Source of the DNA: Ulota crispa
Lineage: Eukaryota > Streptophyta > Bryopsida > Orthotrichales > Orthotrichaceae
DNA: 64,000 bases
Direction of reading: 5' to 3'
NCBI GenBank assembly: GCA_963920765.1
Contig: OY987251.1
Location: 3,226,501 to 3,290,500 of the forward strand
Shown: positions 31,673-43,484 of the stretch, piece after piece
Layout of the letters: each line of letters opens with the position of its first letter
Numbering within the stretch: the stretch's first letter is position 1
Made by a program: the position numbers and the translations under genes
Notes under the pieces: model-generated
What the model was told of the DNA's origin: nothing
Seen by the model: only the letters and a program-made list of their open reading frames with translations
Database searches by the model: none

Positions 31673-34600
31673 CTTCAAGACCTCGCCACTCTCATCACTT
31701 AACTTAGTGGAGAACTCTATATTTCTACTTTTGATGGCTGAGACCCTGAAATAGCCATTTGCCGTTTTACCGCGGAGAGCGAGGTTGCTGCAGTCAGGTT
31801 TGGTCAACTCCGTTCAAGAGTGTCTGTGCTTGGATAAGGTTTTTGTCTAAATACGATGCCAAGCACTCTTTTGTTGTCGTCTTGTTTATAGCAGGTGTAC
31901 ATTTTTGACCAAGTCAATGCGTTAGGCTGTTGGTAGTAGTTGTCGCAGAGGTCCATGCTACTTGTCTTGATACCGTTTTGTCGTTTGGTACTTTGCCTGA
32001 TGTTCATAGTTGAGGCTACTGGAGGAGAGGTTTGGCTCAAATGTGAGGGTTTTTGTGAAAGCTTTGATGTTTCAATCATAATGTCATGGTCGGATCTGGT
32101 TGGGGAGACTTTGCCATGAGCAGAATGGGGTTGGGAGCGTCACGGTTGCAGCCCATGGAGTGGCTAGGTCTTTGTAGGGATTTTGCAAGTTGGATTGTAC
32201 GACTTGTGAGATTCTGCGGTTGTTGGTTGTCAGGCAATTGTGTGAAGGTAGAGGATGATTTTCTAGCAGTTTGGGTAGAAGTAGCGTTTAGGGTGAAGTA
32301 ATGTTTGGTGTTTCTGTGTGACTTGTTTCAGTGCACAATTTCTCTTTGGATTGATTGGATTTGTTGTTCTTAGATTGTTTGAGAGTGCTTGGTACTTAGT
32401 CTTTTGTTTTGGCAATTAGGGTTCTAGCATCTTAGTGGATGTTGCACCTGGCTACATGTTGAGTAATTTTAGGGTAATGCTTAGTGCAACTCTACAGCAA
32501 ATTCTAGAGAGGCAAGTGGTGACCATCCAGTTATTGTTGTAGCAGAGCCGATCTGATTTGTACTTAGCAATGCTGATTTTACTTTGTTGGCTTTGAAGGT
32601 TTTGGGTGACGGGTTTTTTCCTTAGCATTCATAGACAAAAATTAGGATTTTGCTGAGACTATGACAAACACATTAGAGAAGAGGGTGGTATGCTGTCATC
32701 AAGTGATTTGGCGTTTGCTGTAGTCCTAGAATTGCAAGGATGAATCACAAGACGGATTATGGAGACCCTAAGTTTTTGTCATGCAAGATTCTTTGTGTTT
32801 TTATTGAATTTTGCTTTAGTGTCAAATGATGTTTTGTACTAAGTTGGCCAATATGACGCTTTGCTTGTGATCTTAGTTTTTTTTTTTTTTTTTTTTGAAT
32901 CTTTGATTTGTTTGATATGATTGAAATGAGCCTGTAGTTAATCAATGTGGGTTGAGCGTAGGGATGTGTCACTTGACGTAGTTTTGGTATTGTGATGGTC
33001 TAGGTTGAAGCACGTTCACAGTTTTTGTGAATGGATGAATCTCTACCCACTTTTGCATTTTACAACCGATTGAGTCAATGAAATTGCACCTTGTGAAGTC
33101 CCCGAGGAAATGTGTTGCTAGCTGAATTTTGCAAGCATACAAAGTCACAAATGTTGCATTTCCTTGAGGATTACTACTGGCTTCTCAAAGCTTGAAATTA
33201 GATGTGTGCTATTTGTATAGCAGCTTTTTCAGCTTTTTCATCTCAACGCGCTCCTCAATGAGCTTTTGATTGTTGCCTTCTTGGTTCTTTTGTTCTTGAC
33301 ACCTCCTTTGAGGAGAACATTTGCATGTTTACCTTTGTTGAGAGCGTTGGTTGAAAGGCTTAGGCTTGTGGTTTAGTAACCCCTGGGGAGTTGTGTTGCC
33401 TACTATATTGGTGTTGACTACACGCTTATTGAATGTTTTGGTGCACCCTATTTGGATATTCTCATTCTTGAGAACATGGTTGTTTTAGCCCTTTCTATTT
33501 GTAGTCATGCTCATTGACGTAGGAAAACCTTTTCACTGGGATTAGTACATTGGGAATCTTATAGTTCTTTCCTCTTTTGTACGTGTGTTTCCCAGTTTCC
33601 AAATCTCATTCTTGCGCTGCTTGCTAAATCTACAAGCAAAAGGAAAAAGAGTGTTTGTTTGTTTGGAGAGGAAATCATCTAGAAGTTCAGATTTTTCTCT
33701 TTTGGAAAATTGCATGTCTATAATTTGAGGATTTGTGTAGATTTCTCATGCTTGGTGCATGGCTGGTATTTTCCTGTTTGGTTTGTGTTTGGAGTGGATT
33801 GGCTGAGATTGTTGCAGGTTTAACGTAGACTTAATGTTGATTACAAGATGTGGAATTAGGATCCAATAAGGAGGAACAATTGTATGGCGCACCGTGATAT
33901 GGCAAGTAGCCTCTCTCACATTTGCTCTAGATTTATCACAAGGAAAGCCATAGCAGCAAACAACACTTTGTTTCTCATCCACCAATGATAGAGGTTTTAT
34001 CTTATGATCTCAATGCTTGAAAATGTTAGAAGTTATACAAAGGAAGTACAAAAGTTGTTAGAAATTATGTCTTGCGAGACCATATTAGGTAAATTGGGAA
34101 AAACGAAGGTCTTATTTTGTACTATACCTCAAACTCAAAAAGTAACCTTAAACCCAAAAAGTAACTTTAAACCAAATTCAAAGTTATCAAATTCAATTTG
34201 AGCCACTAAGATTTTTTCCCTCCCAAATTCCTCTCAATTGAGGGCACGTGTACCAAAAAATAACTCTGGAGCTCGAATTAAGGTGATCACCTTAATTTGA
34301 GCAAGTCCCAAAATGTATTGTTTTTCCCAATTTAATTAATATGGTGTTTTGCTCTATATGAAATAATTGTCCATTGTCCTCTTTATGTAAAGAGCAGCAT
34401 GAAGCACTATTTTCTAGGTGTTTTTGTTGTAAAGTGTTAGGCAATTTTAAGTTGTTGAAGATTGAATGATTTTGCATGTTGTATAGGACAGTTATTAGGG
34501 GTTAAACTTGTTTGGCAGGAGATGTAAAATTGCTTGATTTGTTGAGTGATTGTACTCACTTCTGTTTTAAACATACAAAATTTGTAGAAGATAATTTTTG

Positions 34601-36627
34601 GGTGACATCTGTTTGAGTTAGCATTGATTTTGGTTGTCCAATCCTCAAGTAAGCAGTAGGACTGCTTGTAGGGTGAGGCCCTAATTGTCAACGCTAGTGT
34701 ATTAGATTGAAGTATTTGTTTGAAGAAAGTTAACCCAAACTAACACAAGAAAGTGCTTTTTAGGTCTTCCCTCTCTTGGTATTGTGGTAGTGGAAGTCGG
34801 CAAATGGCTTGGATGCAATGGTGGAATCATTTTATTGCAGTTAAAAGACAAGATCTTGAATGTCAAGTAGGGAGGACATGCTTTGTAGTGATGTTATAAT
34901 TATGTGAATAATAGTTGTTTTAAAACATGTGTCTTTGATCACCTGTCTCTTTTGTGGGTTGAGTTGAGAGGAACACTAGATGCAAGGGGCGATACTTGCA
35001 TGAGGAGGAACATTGAATTCAAGAGGCAATGCTGGCAATGGTCAATCCACATGTTGTTGGTTTTTTATTAGGACTTAAAAAGATGATGTTGAACATGTCC
35101 ATGTATACAAAGTTGTGGGTGGGTGACTTTACTTGCCAATTTCAAATGTTATGTTGCATTAGCTTGTTTGAGTTGGAACACATGGATAGGTGGTAAAGTA
35201 CGTGACGTGTTTAGGTAATGGGAAGTTGCTTGGTGATTGGTCCTTGCATGTGGGAGTATTGGAGATTTTGGTTTTGTGAGAGGTGATGTTGAGGATGTGG
35301 GTGTCAAGCTTGGCAAAGTGAGATCTTGCTTCCTAGAATTTCCTTGGCGTAATGTCTTGTATGTTGTGGTTTTCTTGTCACAAATTGTTGTTGAATGGTA
35401 CAAAGATATCATATGATTTGGTGCATCATTTGTAATGTTTAAGTTTTCATTGAAACTCTTTATCATTACAAAGATCTAAAAAAATGATTTTATGGCAATT
35501 AGAAGTGTTGCAAGACTTAGTGTGGGTGTATTGTGAATGGTGATTTAGTATTGGGAGAAGAGTTTGTACTATGCAATTTAGAGTGTGCATTCTTCAACTT
35601 TCTAAAGGTTAGATATTATTGTTAGATGTTGCATTCATTGTTTTGACTACAATGCAAGGATCATTTGAAATGTACTAGAGAGGTAGTGATGTTGTGTTAG
35701 GTGGTGTCCTATTTCTATTATGGAGAGTGGTTGCCATTTACTCATAAATATTTTTTTGTTGTCTCAGTATCCAAGGTTTTGGACTTATGTTGATGAGCAC
35801 ATATCATGTGGTATTGATTGCTTAGGTGTTCATGTAAATGGTTTGTTAGTATTGGGTGGTGTATTATGCCAATCTTGGATTTATTATGCAAAACTTGATT
35901 ATTTGAAAGGTCCCTTGTTAAGCACAAATATATAATTTGAAAGGACTTATTTTAGACATTACAATAAATGAAGATACTATATTATGATAATTGGTAACAA
36001 AGACCAAGGCTAGGATCTTATAATTTTTGAGGCATAGTGATTTTTATTGGCAGTTTGTAATGATTATCACAAAGATTAATGTGAAAGCATTAGACTATAA
36101 CTTTGGATGTCTTCATTGTAAAAGTTTGTTTTCTATATTGAGAGATGTTATTGTGTGAAGTATTGCTTAAGCATGTTAGCCTTTTTGCATGGTCTTGGGT
36201 GTATGCGGTAAATTTTTTGTTGAAAGGTTTGAAGGTTGATATGCCACCATTTTCCTTAACAAGTTGCAAGCTTTATTGGTTTTTAATGATTCAAATAAAA
36301 ATGAAGTCTTAGAGATCATTTGGTGCAACTCAAATTTGAGTTGAAGATGAATGCCATTTTTTTTCTTATTGCATGTTTCATGTGCATGCATAGTTGTCAC
36401 TTGTTGATGGAATTGTTGGTATTTGATGTGTAGAGTTCCCACCATGTGCTTGAAGAATGTTTAATGTAACTTGATCTCTTTGAAATTTGTTGTTATTCGA
36501 TTGTTCAATTATTTTGGTGAGCATGTAATTAGCAAAGTTTGTTTGCATATTACAATATTGCATGTTTTATGTTTAAACAATGGTTGCGTTTCACTAATCA
36601 TGTTGATACCTTCATTTCAATTTTCAG
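31673..36627 (+). other. GT-rich region, presumed 5' UTR intron of the receptor gene
   Basis: This stretch is strongly richer in G+T than A+C on the + strand, has no frame resembling a known protein and contains no recognised transposon. A donor at 31673 and an acceptor at 36625–36627 bound it. A T run of about 18 lies near 32879–32896. Confidence 0.4.
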
Positions 36628-36702
36628 GTGAAAATGGCATGATTTGAGGTCAAAGTTCTTGGAATTTGCAAATTGTTTTTTGTGACTTTCATCAACTATT
36701 TG

Positions 36703-38487
36703 ATGGCCAAACTTGTGAGAGTTATGAAGGCTCTTGTATCAAAATTGTCAAGAGGGACAAATGGTGTGGGACATCCTTTTGCCACAAATAATGATGGTGT
36801 AAATGTGGAGGCTAGTCCTTTGGAAAATCTTTGTATTGAAAGATGTGGTGGTAAAAGGTCAAACAATGCAAGAGGTTCTGGAAGTCTTTCCATGGAGTGG
36901 AGTATTGGGGAGAATACAAGATCATCCAACCAAGGTCTCTTTGACTTGTCCAATGATGGTGGGGATATGGAAATAGTCTCTATCAAGCTACCTTCCACTT
37001 TAGAAAGTGAGAATTCCTTCTTAAAATGGTATGAAGTGCAAAGCAAGAAGGTTGACCAAATATTGGCACAAGGTGAGGGGCAAATGTTGAATGCCAAGAA
37101 ATGCCAGCATATGATCAAGAAACTTCGAGAAGCAGTGGATTTGATGTTGAAGATGATACGTGCATCTGGAAGAGCTAAGGAGTTCAATTGCATCTTGAAA
37201 GATGTACATCGAGTTGCAATGAAGGCATTTGCATTAGTAAAGAAGTGCAGAGGTGAAGACTTGGTTGTTGGAGCTGTTTATCAATTGGAGAACCAAGAAT
37301 CCTTTCGAGAGTTGTTGTTGGAGTTGGAGTGTTGCTATAATGCAACATGTGCCTTGATCCATAAGATTCAACCTAAACATGAGGTTAGGTCTTTGGACTT
37401 TGGTAATGCATCATATGTGGATGTTGAGCTTGATCGAGCAACATTGAAGGGGATGTTGGAGAATGTTGAGGTTGTATCTCAAGCATCAAATGAGTCATCC
37501 AAGTTGAAGAAGTATTTGTTGAAAAGATTGAAGGACTTGGAGGAAGTACAAGGAGGTGAGTTGGATACATTGGAGTTTGCGGATTGTGGCACGTTTGAGA
37601 AAGGCAAACAACTAGGTGAAGAGGGAGGGTATGGTTCAGTTTATGAATCAAAGTGGTTGGGTTTGCCATGTGCTGCTAAGGTCTTGCATAGTGATGGAGA
37701 TGAATGCGATGAGATGATTATGGCCAATTTTCGCAAGGAAGCAAGTATCTTGGCAGGCTTGAATCATCCAAATCTTGTAAAGTTCATGAGAATGGGAGTA
37801 GGTGACAAGGGATGGCCATTTTTGATGATGGAGAAGATGGATAAGAGTGTGGCAAGCTTGATGAAGGAACACATCAAGGGAGATGGATATGGCCTTCCAC
37901 TTGATGTAGCAATTGATATCATCCAACAAGTAGCAAGTGGCATGTATTACTTGCATGACATGCATGTTGCACATCGTGACTTGAAGCTCGAAAATGTGTT
38001 ATGGATGAAGTTAGATGAGGGTGAGGAGTGCCACTCAAGTTTTGGTGGCTTTGGTAGTGTGAAGTTGACTGATTTTGGGATTTCCAAAATTGAAGTGGGG
38101 GATGAGAGCTTGGTGGTGGCAGACAATATGGGCACCAGAGTTTATAGGGCCCCAGAGACAATGAGAATATGTAGAGGTATGACGGGAAGTTATTTTGCAG
38201 CGGATGTGTATTCATTTGGCATCATGTGTGCTGAGTTGTTGTATGGAAAAGTGGAATTTGAACAACCATATGATTCTTTGAAGGACCTGTACACAAAGAT
38301 TGAAGGTGGCATGCGCCCCAAATTGCCAAGCGGATGTGGAGAATTTGCTACTTTGATAAGGCAATGTTGTGCTTATCATTCTTTAGAAAGGCCAACATTT
38401 TTGGAAATATGGAAGCAAGTCATATGTTTGAAGACCAACTACTTAAAAGGAGAAGAGTTGTGTTTTCTCACTTGCTGTGTAGACCAG
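36703..38487 (+). CDS. PK-NBS-LRR immune receptor, exon with N-terminal helical domain and protein kinase
   Basis: The ATG at 36703 (TTTGATGGCC) is chosen because it follows the inferred acceptor at 36627; a two-codon uORF (ATG GCA TGA) precedes it at 36634. It codes for 595 residues. Residues about 105–230 look like a helical bundle resembling the MLKL/Cbl-N-type bundles of plant immune proteins. The kinase domain spans about 297–585: glycine loop GEEGGYGSV (one residue off the usual GxGxxG spacing), ATP lysine in CAAKVL (about 326), HRDLKLENVL (about 424), DFG (457), YRAPE. All catalytic residues are present, so an active Ser/Thr kinase is predicted. The exon ends GACCAG|GTATTT in phase 0 and joins NB-ARC at 38628. 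This class is best known from mosses; recognition specificity is unknown. Confidence 0.88.
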
Positions 38488-38627
38488 GTATTTTAGAGAA
38501 TGTATTTGCTTGAATCTTGTACAATATATGATGTTTTACCTTCATGAGGATTGAATGTATATTTCACTTATATTGGCTATTTAAGCATTGAGCTGTTGGT
38601 GTTAATATCAAAAGGTGGGTGTTGTAG

Positions 38628-39734
38628 GTGAATGCAAGTGAGCAAGAAGAAGTGCATTCAAAGTTGTATGGTGTTGATGAAAATGTCAAAGAGGTGCAAG
38701 TTTGTTTTGAAGGAGTAAATACCTTGGGCATTGTGGGTATGGGAGGAGTAGGTAAAAGCACTATTGCTCAAGCTATATTTGATGCAGAAGAAGGCAACCA
38801 AAAATTCAAGAAGAGATGCTTTCAGCATATTGGAATGCTTGGAAGTGATGAAGAATGCTTGCCAATATTGAAGAAGATATTGGAGAAATTGGATGTGAAA
38901 GTGAAAGTGGAAGACTTGGTGCATGGGAGAAGGGAGTTGGAGAAGGCCTTGAAAGAGAGCAACATCCTCCTCATATTGGATGATGTATGGAATGGGATCC
39001 ATCTTAGCAACATCATTTCTCCAGGCACTTTATCATTGTGTAGAAACTCAAGGTTGATTGTTTGTTCACGCAATTGGGATGTGATAAAAGATCATGTGGA
39101 AAGGAGATATGACATGCAACCATTGAGCGACAAAGAGTTGTGCATGAAGTTGTTCACTGTGCATTGCTTTGGTGGTAGTGAGGGTGGCATTCCAAAAGAG
39201 TTGTTTGAAGTGGGTGAAGAAATTGTGAAAGCTTGTAAGGGCTTGCCTTTGAGCTTGAAGGTACTTGGTGCATTTTTGCGTGGAAAGGAGAGATTGAGGA
39301 GTTGGGAGAGAGTGTTGCAACGATTGAAAAGAGGGAGGTCACCCCAAGGTGGAGATAATTGGAGGATATTTGAGGTGTTGAAGATAAGTTTTGATGGGTT
39401 GGAGGAGTTGGAAAAGAGGATGTTTTTGGACATTTGTTGTTTTTTCCTTGAAGATGCATATGGTGAAAGGTTGTCAATAGACCATGATTGTTCCAGAATA
39501 CTCACCCATGGAGAGAGTGCATTGATCAAAGCATTTGAGATGTTGATACATCGTTCGCTATTAGAAGTACATGATGGTATGTTGGGAATGCACGATCAAC
39601 TTCGCGACATGGGTCGCAAGATTGTGGAATGGAAGGTTCATGGTCAACATGGTCGTAGCGTTGGAGAGACAAAGAATGATGGTACTCGACTTCATCATCT
39701 TGGTTCAAGAGAACTTGAGCAAATGAAAGAAAAG
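38628..39734 (+). CDS. PK-NBS-LRR immune receptor, NB-ARC exon
   Basis: Bounded by TTGTAG|GTGAAT and GAAAAG|GTGAGG, phase 0 at both ends, and separated from the kinase exon by a 140-bp intron. All NB-ARC motifs are visible: P-loop GMGGVGKST, kinase 2 LLILDDVW, RNBS-B SRLIVCSRNWD, GLPLSLKVLG, RNBS-D-like RMFLDICCFF and the MHD motif MHDQLRDMGRKIV. This module binds ADP/ATP and switches plant immune receptors between off and on states. The LDIxCFF and MHDxLRDMGR forms resemble TIR-type more than CC-type receptors, even though the N-terminus is a kinase. No frame break within the exon. Confidence 0.92.
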
Positions 39735-39965
39735 GTGAGGGCGTTCTATAAGTTTGATATGGTATGTTGTTATTTGGATGGAAATACTTTGAATTTGTTA
39801 ATGCATAGAGGTTTAGAGTTTCTTATTTTTGATGTGTAGCTATTTCATTAATTGGAATGCTTAGTTGTATTTTGATATGATTGATTTTCAAATGGGTAGT
39901 TTAATTGATGTGTTTTACAATTGGATTTCTAGGAGCTCAGTATGTGAAATGTTGTGTGTGACTAG

Positions 39966-40086
39966 AATTTTGATTTTGGGAAAGTTGAAGGCATTTCATG
40001 TAAAGTGTTGAGAGACAATGCCTCTTTGGAGAAGCTTTTGATGGAAGGAGCATGTTCAAAATTGCGTATTTTGCTAATTCAAACAG
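39966..40086 (+). CDS. Possible small linker exon of the receptor
   Basis: Taking the acceptor GACTAG at 39965 gives an open phase-0 reading (GKVEGISCKVLRDNASLEKL, then CSKLRILLIQT) up to the donor ACAG|GTATGG at 40087. The text looks like the start of an LRR region. A related word (KSKGFSCKLP) recurs at the start of the LRR block near 40524, hinting at a duplicated segment. The exon ends in phase 1, and no acceptor into the LRR frame with matching phase was found, so the join is unresolved. Confidence 0.4.
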
Positions 40087-40532
40087 GTATGGATGGACAA
40101 ATTGCTTAATGGATGCTTTGAAATCTTACGTTATTTGGAGAAATTTGATAGTGGTATTGAGCTAAATGTGATAAGTGTTAGTGTGTTTATACACAAAGCT
40201 CTTTGCACATCAAAGAAATAAGTATGATATGAGTATTTAGACTTGTTCTTCTTATGTGACAAGATTGGTGCAAATTCTATTAAACAAGGACATTGATTTA
40301 TTTCACAAGGCTTTTGTCTGAATGTGTTACAATATTCTAAATAAAGAGAGGAGCAAATCTTTGCATTTTTTACTTTGTACAAGTTTCATGTGTAACACTC
40401 AAGTTCTATTAAATAATGACAAGCTTGAGGTTAATAAATTTTGCAAAATGTAATGATGTTTTTAAAACTATCATTGTTGTAAATATTGTATTTGATTTTT
40501 GCATATGTATGTATGTTGCTGCAAAATCTAAG

Positions 40533-43480
40533 GGTTTTTCATGTAAATTGCCAAATGTAGATTTCAAGAAAGTACCATTGAGCTTCACTAAATTGACAAG
40601 TTTGACAACATTGGATTGTTTTGGTGCTCAAATGGAAAAGTTACCAAAGGGATTGAAATATTTGAAGCTCGTGAGATCTTTAAGACTTAGATTATGTGGC
40701 AAGTTGAAGTTTCTTTCCAAGGAATTGGCACATATGACATCTTTGACATCACTTGATTTGAGGGATTGTTCCAAGCTATCGGCAATACCCAAGGAATTGG
40801 GGAACTTGTCATCTTTGACATCACTTGATTTGAGTAGGTGTTCCAAGCTATCGGCAATACCCAAGGAATCGGGGAACTTGTCATCTTTGACATCACTTGA
40901 TATGAGTGAGTGTTATGAGCTATTGGCAATACCCAAGGAATTGGGGAACTTGTCATCTTTGACATCACTTGATTTGAGGGAGTGTTCCAAGCTATTGGCA
41001 ATACCCAAGGAATTGGGGAACTTGTCATCTTTGACATCACTGGATTTGAGTTGGTGTTCCAAGCTATCGGCAATACCCAAGGAGTTGGGGAACTTGTCAT
41101 CTTTGACATCATTGGATTTGAGTAGGTGTTCCAAGCTATCGGCAATACCTAAGGAGTTGGGGAACTTGTCATCTTTGACATCACTGGATTTGAGTTGGTG
41201 TTCCAAGCTATCGGCAATACCCAAGGAATTGGGGAACTTGTCATCTTTGACATCACTGGATTTGAGTAGATGTTCCAAGCTATCGGCAATACCCAAGGAG
41301 TTGGGGAACTTGTCATCTTTGACATCACTTAACTTGAGTGGGTGTTCCAAGCTATTGGCAATACCCAAGGAATTGGGGAACTTGTCATCTTTGACATCAC
41401 TTAACTTGAGTGGGTGTTCCATACTATTGGCAATACCCAAGGAATTGGGGAACTTGTCATCTTTGACATCACTTTATTTGAGTTGGTGTTACAAGCTATC
41501 GGCAATACCCAAGGAGTTGGGGAACTTGTCATCTTTGACATCACTGAACTTGAGTGGGTGTTCCAAGCTATCAGCAGTACCCAAGGAATTGGGGAACTTG
41601 TCATCTTTGACATCACTTTATTTGAGTTGGTGTTCCAAGCTATTGGCAATACCCAAGGAGTTGGGGAACTTGTCATCTTTGACATCACTGGATTTGAGTT
41701 GGTGTTACAAGCTATCGGCAATACCCAAGGAGTTGGGGAACTTGTCATCTTTGACATCACTTCATATGAGTGAGTGTTATGAGCTATCAGCAATACCCAA
41801 GGAATTGGGGAACTTGTCATCTTTGACATCACTTGATATGAGTGAGTGTTATGAGCTATCAGCAATACCCAAGGAATTGGGGAACTTGTCATCTTTGACA
41901 TCACTTGATATGAGTGAGTGTTATGAGCTATCAGCAATACCCAAGGAATTGGGGAACTTGTCATCTTTGACATCACTTTATTTGAGTTGGTGTTACAAGC
42001 TATCGGCAATACCCAAGGAGTTGGGGAACTTGTCATCTTTGACATCACTGAACTTGAGTGGGTGTTCCAAGCTATCAGCAGTACCCAAGGAATTGGGGAA
42101 CTTGTCATCTTTGACATCACTGGATTTGAGTAGGTGTTCCAAGCTATCGGCAATACCCAAGGAATTGGGGAACTTGTCATCTTTGACATCACTTGATTTG
42201 AGGGAGTGTTCCAAGCTATCAGCAATACCCAAGGAATTGGGGAACTTGTCATCTTTGACATCACTTGATATGAGTGAGTGTTATGAGCTATCGGCAATAC
42301 CCAAGGAATTGGGGAACTTGTCATCTTTGACATCACTTGATTTGAGGGAGTGTTCCAAGCTATCAGCAATACCCAAGGAATTGGGGAACTTGTCATCTTT
42401 GACATCACTTAACTTGAGTGGGTGTTCCAAGCTATCAGTAATACCCAAGGAATTGGGGAACTTGTCATTTTGACATCACTTGATTTGAGGGAATGTTCCA
42501 AGCTATTGGCAATACCCAAGGAATTGGGGAACTTGTCATCTTTGACATCACTTGATTTGAGGGAGTGTTCCAAGCTATTGGCAATACCCAAGGAATTGGG
42601 GAACTTGTCATCTTTGACATCACTGGATTTGAGTTGGTGTTCCAAGCTATCGGCAATACCCAAGGAGTTGGGGAACTTGTCATCTTTGACATCATTGGAT
42701 TTGAGTAGGTGTTCCAAGCTATCGGCAATACCTAAGGAGTTGGGGAACTTGTCATCTTTGACATCACTGGATTTGAGTTGGTGTTCCAAGCTATCGGCAA
42801 TACCCAAGGAATTGGGGAACTTGTCATCTTTGACATCACTTGATTTGAGGGAGTGTTCCAAGCTATCAGCAATACCCAAGGAATTGGGGAACTTGTCATC
42901 TTTGACATCACTTGATATGAGTGAGTGTTATGAGCTATCGGCAATACCCAAGGAATTGGGGAACTTGTCATCTTTGACATCACTTGATATGAGTGAGTGT
43001 TATGAGCTATCAGCAATACCCAAGGAATTGGGGAACTTGTCATCTTTGACATCACTTGATTTGAGGGAGTGTTCCAAGCTATTGGCAATACCCAAGGAAT
43101 TGGGGAACTTGTCATCTTTGACATCACTTGATTTGAGGGAGTGTTCCAAGCTATTGGCAATACCCAAGGAGTTGGGGAACTTGTCATCTTTGACATCACT
43201 TGATTTGAGGGAATGTTCCAAGCTATTGGCAATACCCAAGGAATTGGGGAACTTGTCATCTTTGACATCACTTGATTTGAGGGAGTGTTCCAATCTATCA
43301 GCAATACCCAAGGAATTGGGGAACTTGTCATCTTTGACATCACTTGATTTGAGGGAGTGTTATGAGCTATCGGCAATACCCAAGGAATTGGGGAACTTGT
43401 CATCTTTGACATCACTTGATTTGAGCGGGTGTTCCAAACTAATGGCTTTACCTAAGAAATTGAAGAACTTATCTACTTAG
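40533..43480 (+). pseudogene. PK-NBS-LRR immune receptor, leucine-rich repeat part, frameshifted
   Basis: From GFSCKLPNVDFKKVPLS onward the frame encodes leucine-rich repeats of the type LTSLDLSxCSKLSAIPKELG, 24 residues each. After one irregular leading repeat there are 38 units in register from 40755 to 43480, the last diverged and ending at TAG 43478–43480. Unit 24 has a one-base deletion at about 42470 (CATTTTGAC instead of CATCTTTGAC), which closes the first frame at 42473. All later units are intact in the next frame. Restoring frame would need one extra base, so this allele is either truncated after unit 24 or affected by a sequencing error in a near-identical array. LRRs of this receptor class sense ligands or hold NB-ARC off. 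Confidence 0.85.
40755..43480 (+). repeat. 72-bp tandem LRR-coding array, 38 units
   Basis: Unit 1 starts at GAT 40755 and unit 38 at GAT 43418, which fits 37 steps of 72 bp minus the one deleted base. Units are nearly identical in DNA, including silent positions; variation is mostly at the x residues (DLSWC, DLSRC, DLREC, DMSEC, NLSGC, YLSWC). Blocks are duplicated: units 4–7 recur as 26–29, and units 11–12 recur as 18–19. Open frames on the opposite strand are by-products of the 72-bp period. Confidence 0.95.
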
Positions 43481-43484
43481 GTAT

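Noticed and set aside
40687-43415. Long minus-strand frames over the LRR array (up to 335 codons, PIPWVLPIAWNT-type repeats)
   Set aside because: By-product of the 72-bp period of the sense-coding LRR units. The protein text is meaningless, while the sense strand encodes a recognised domain.
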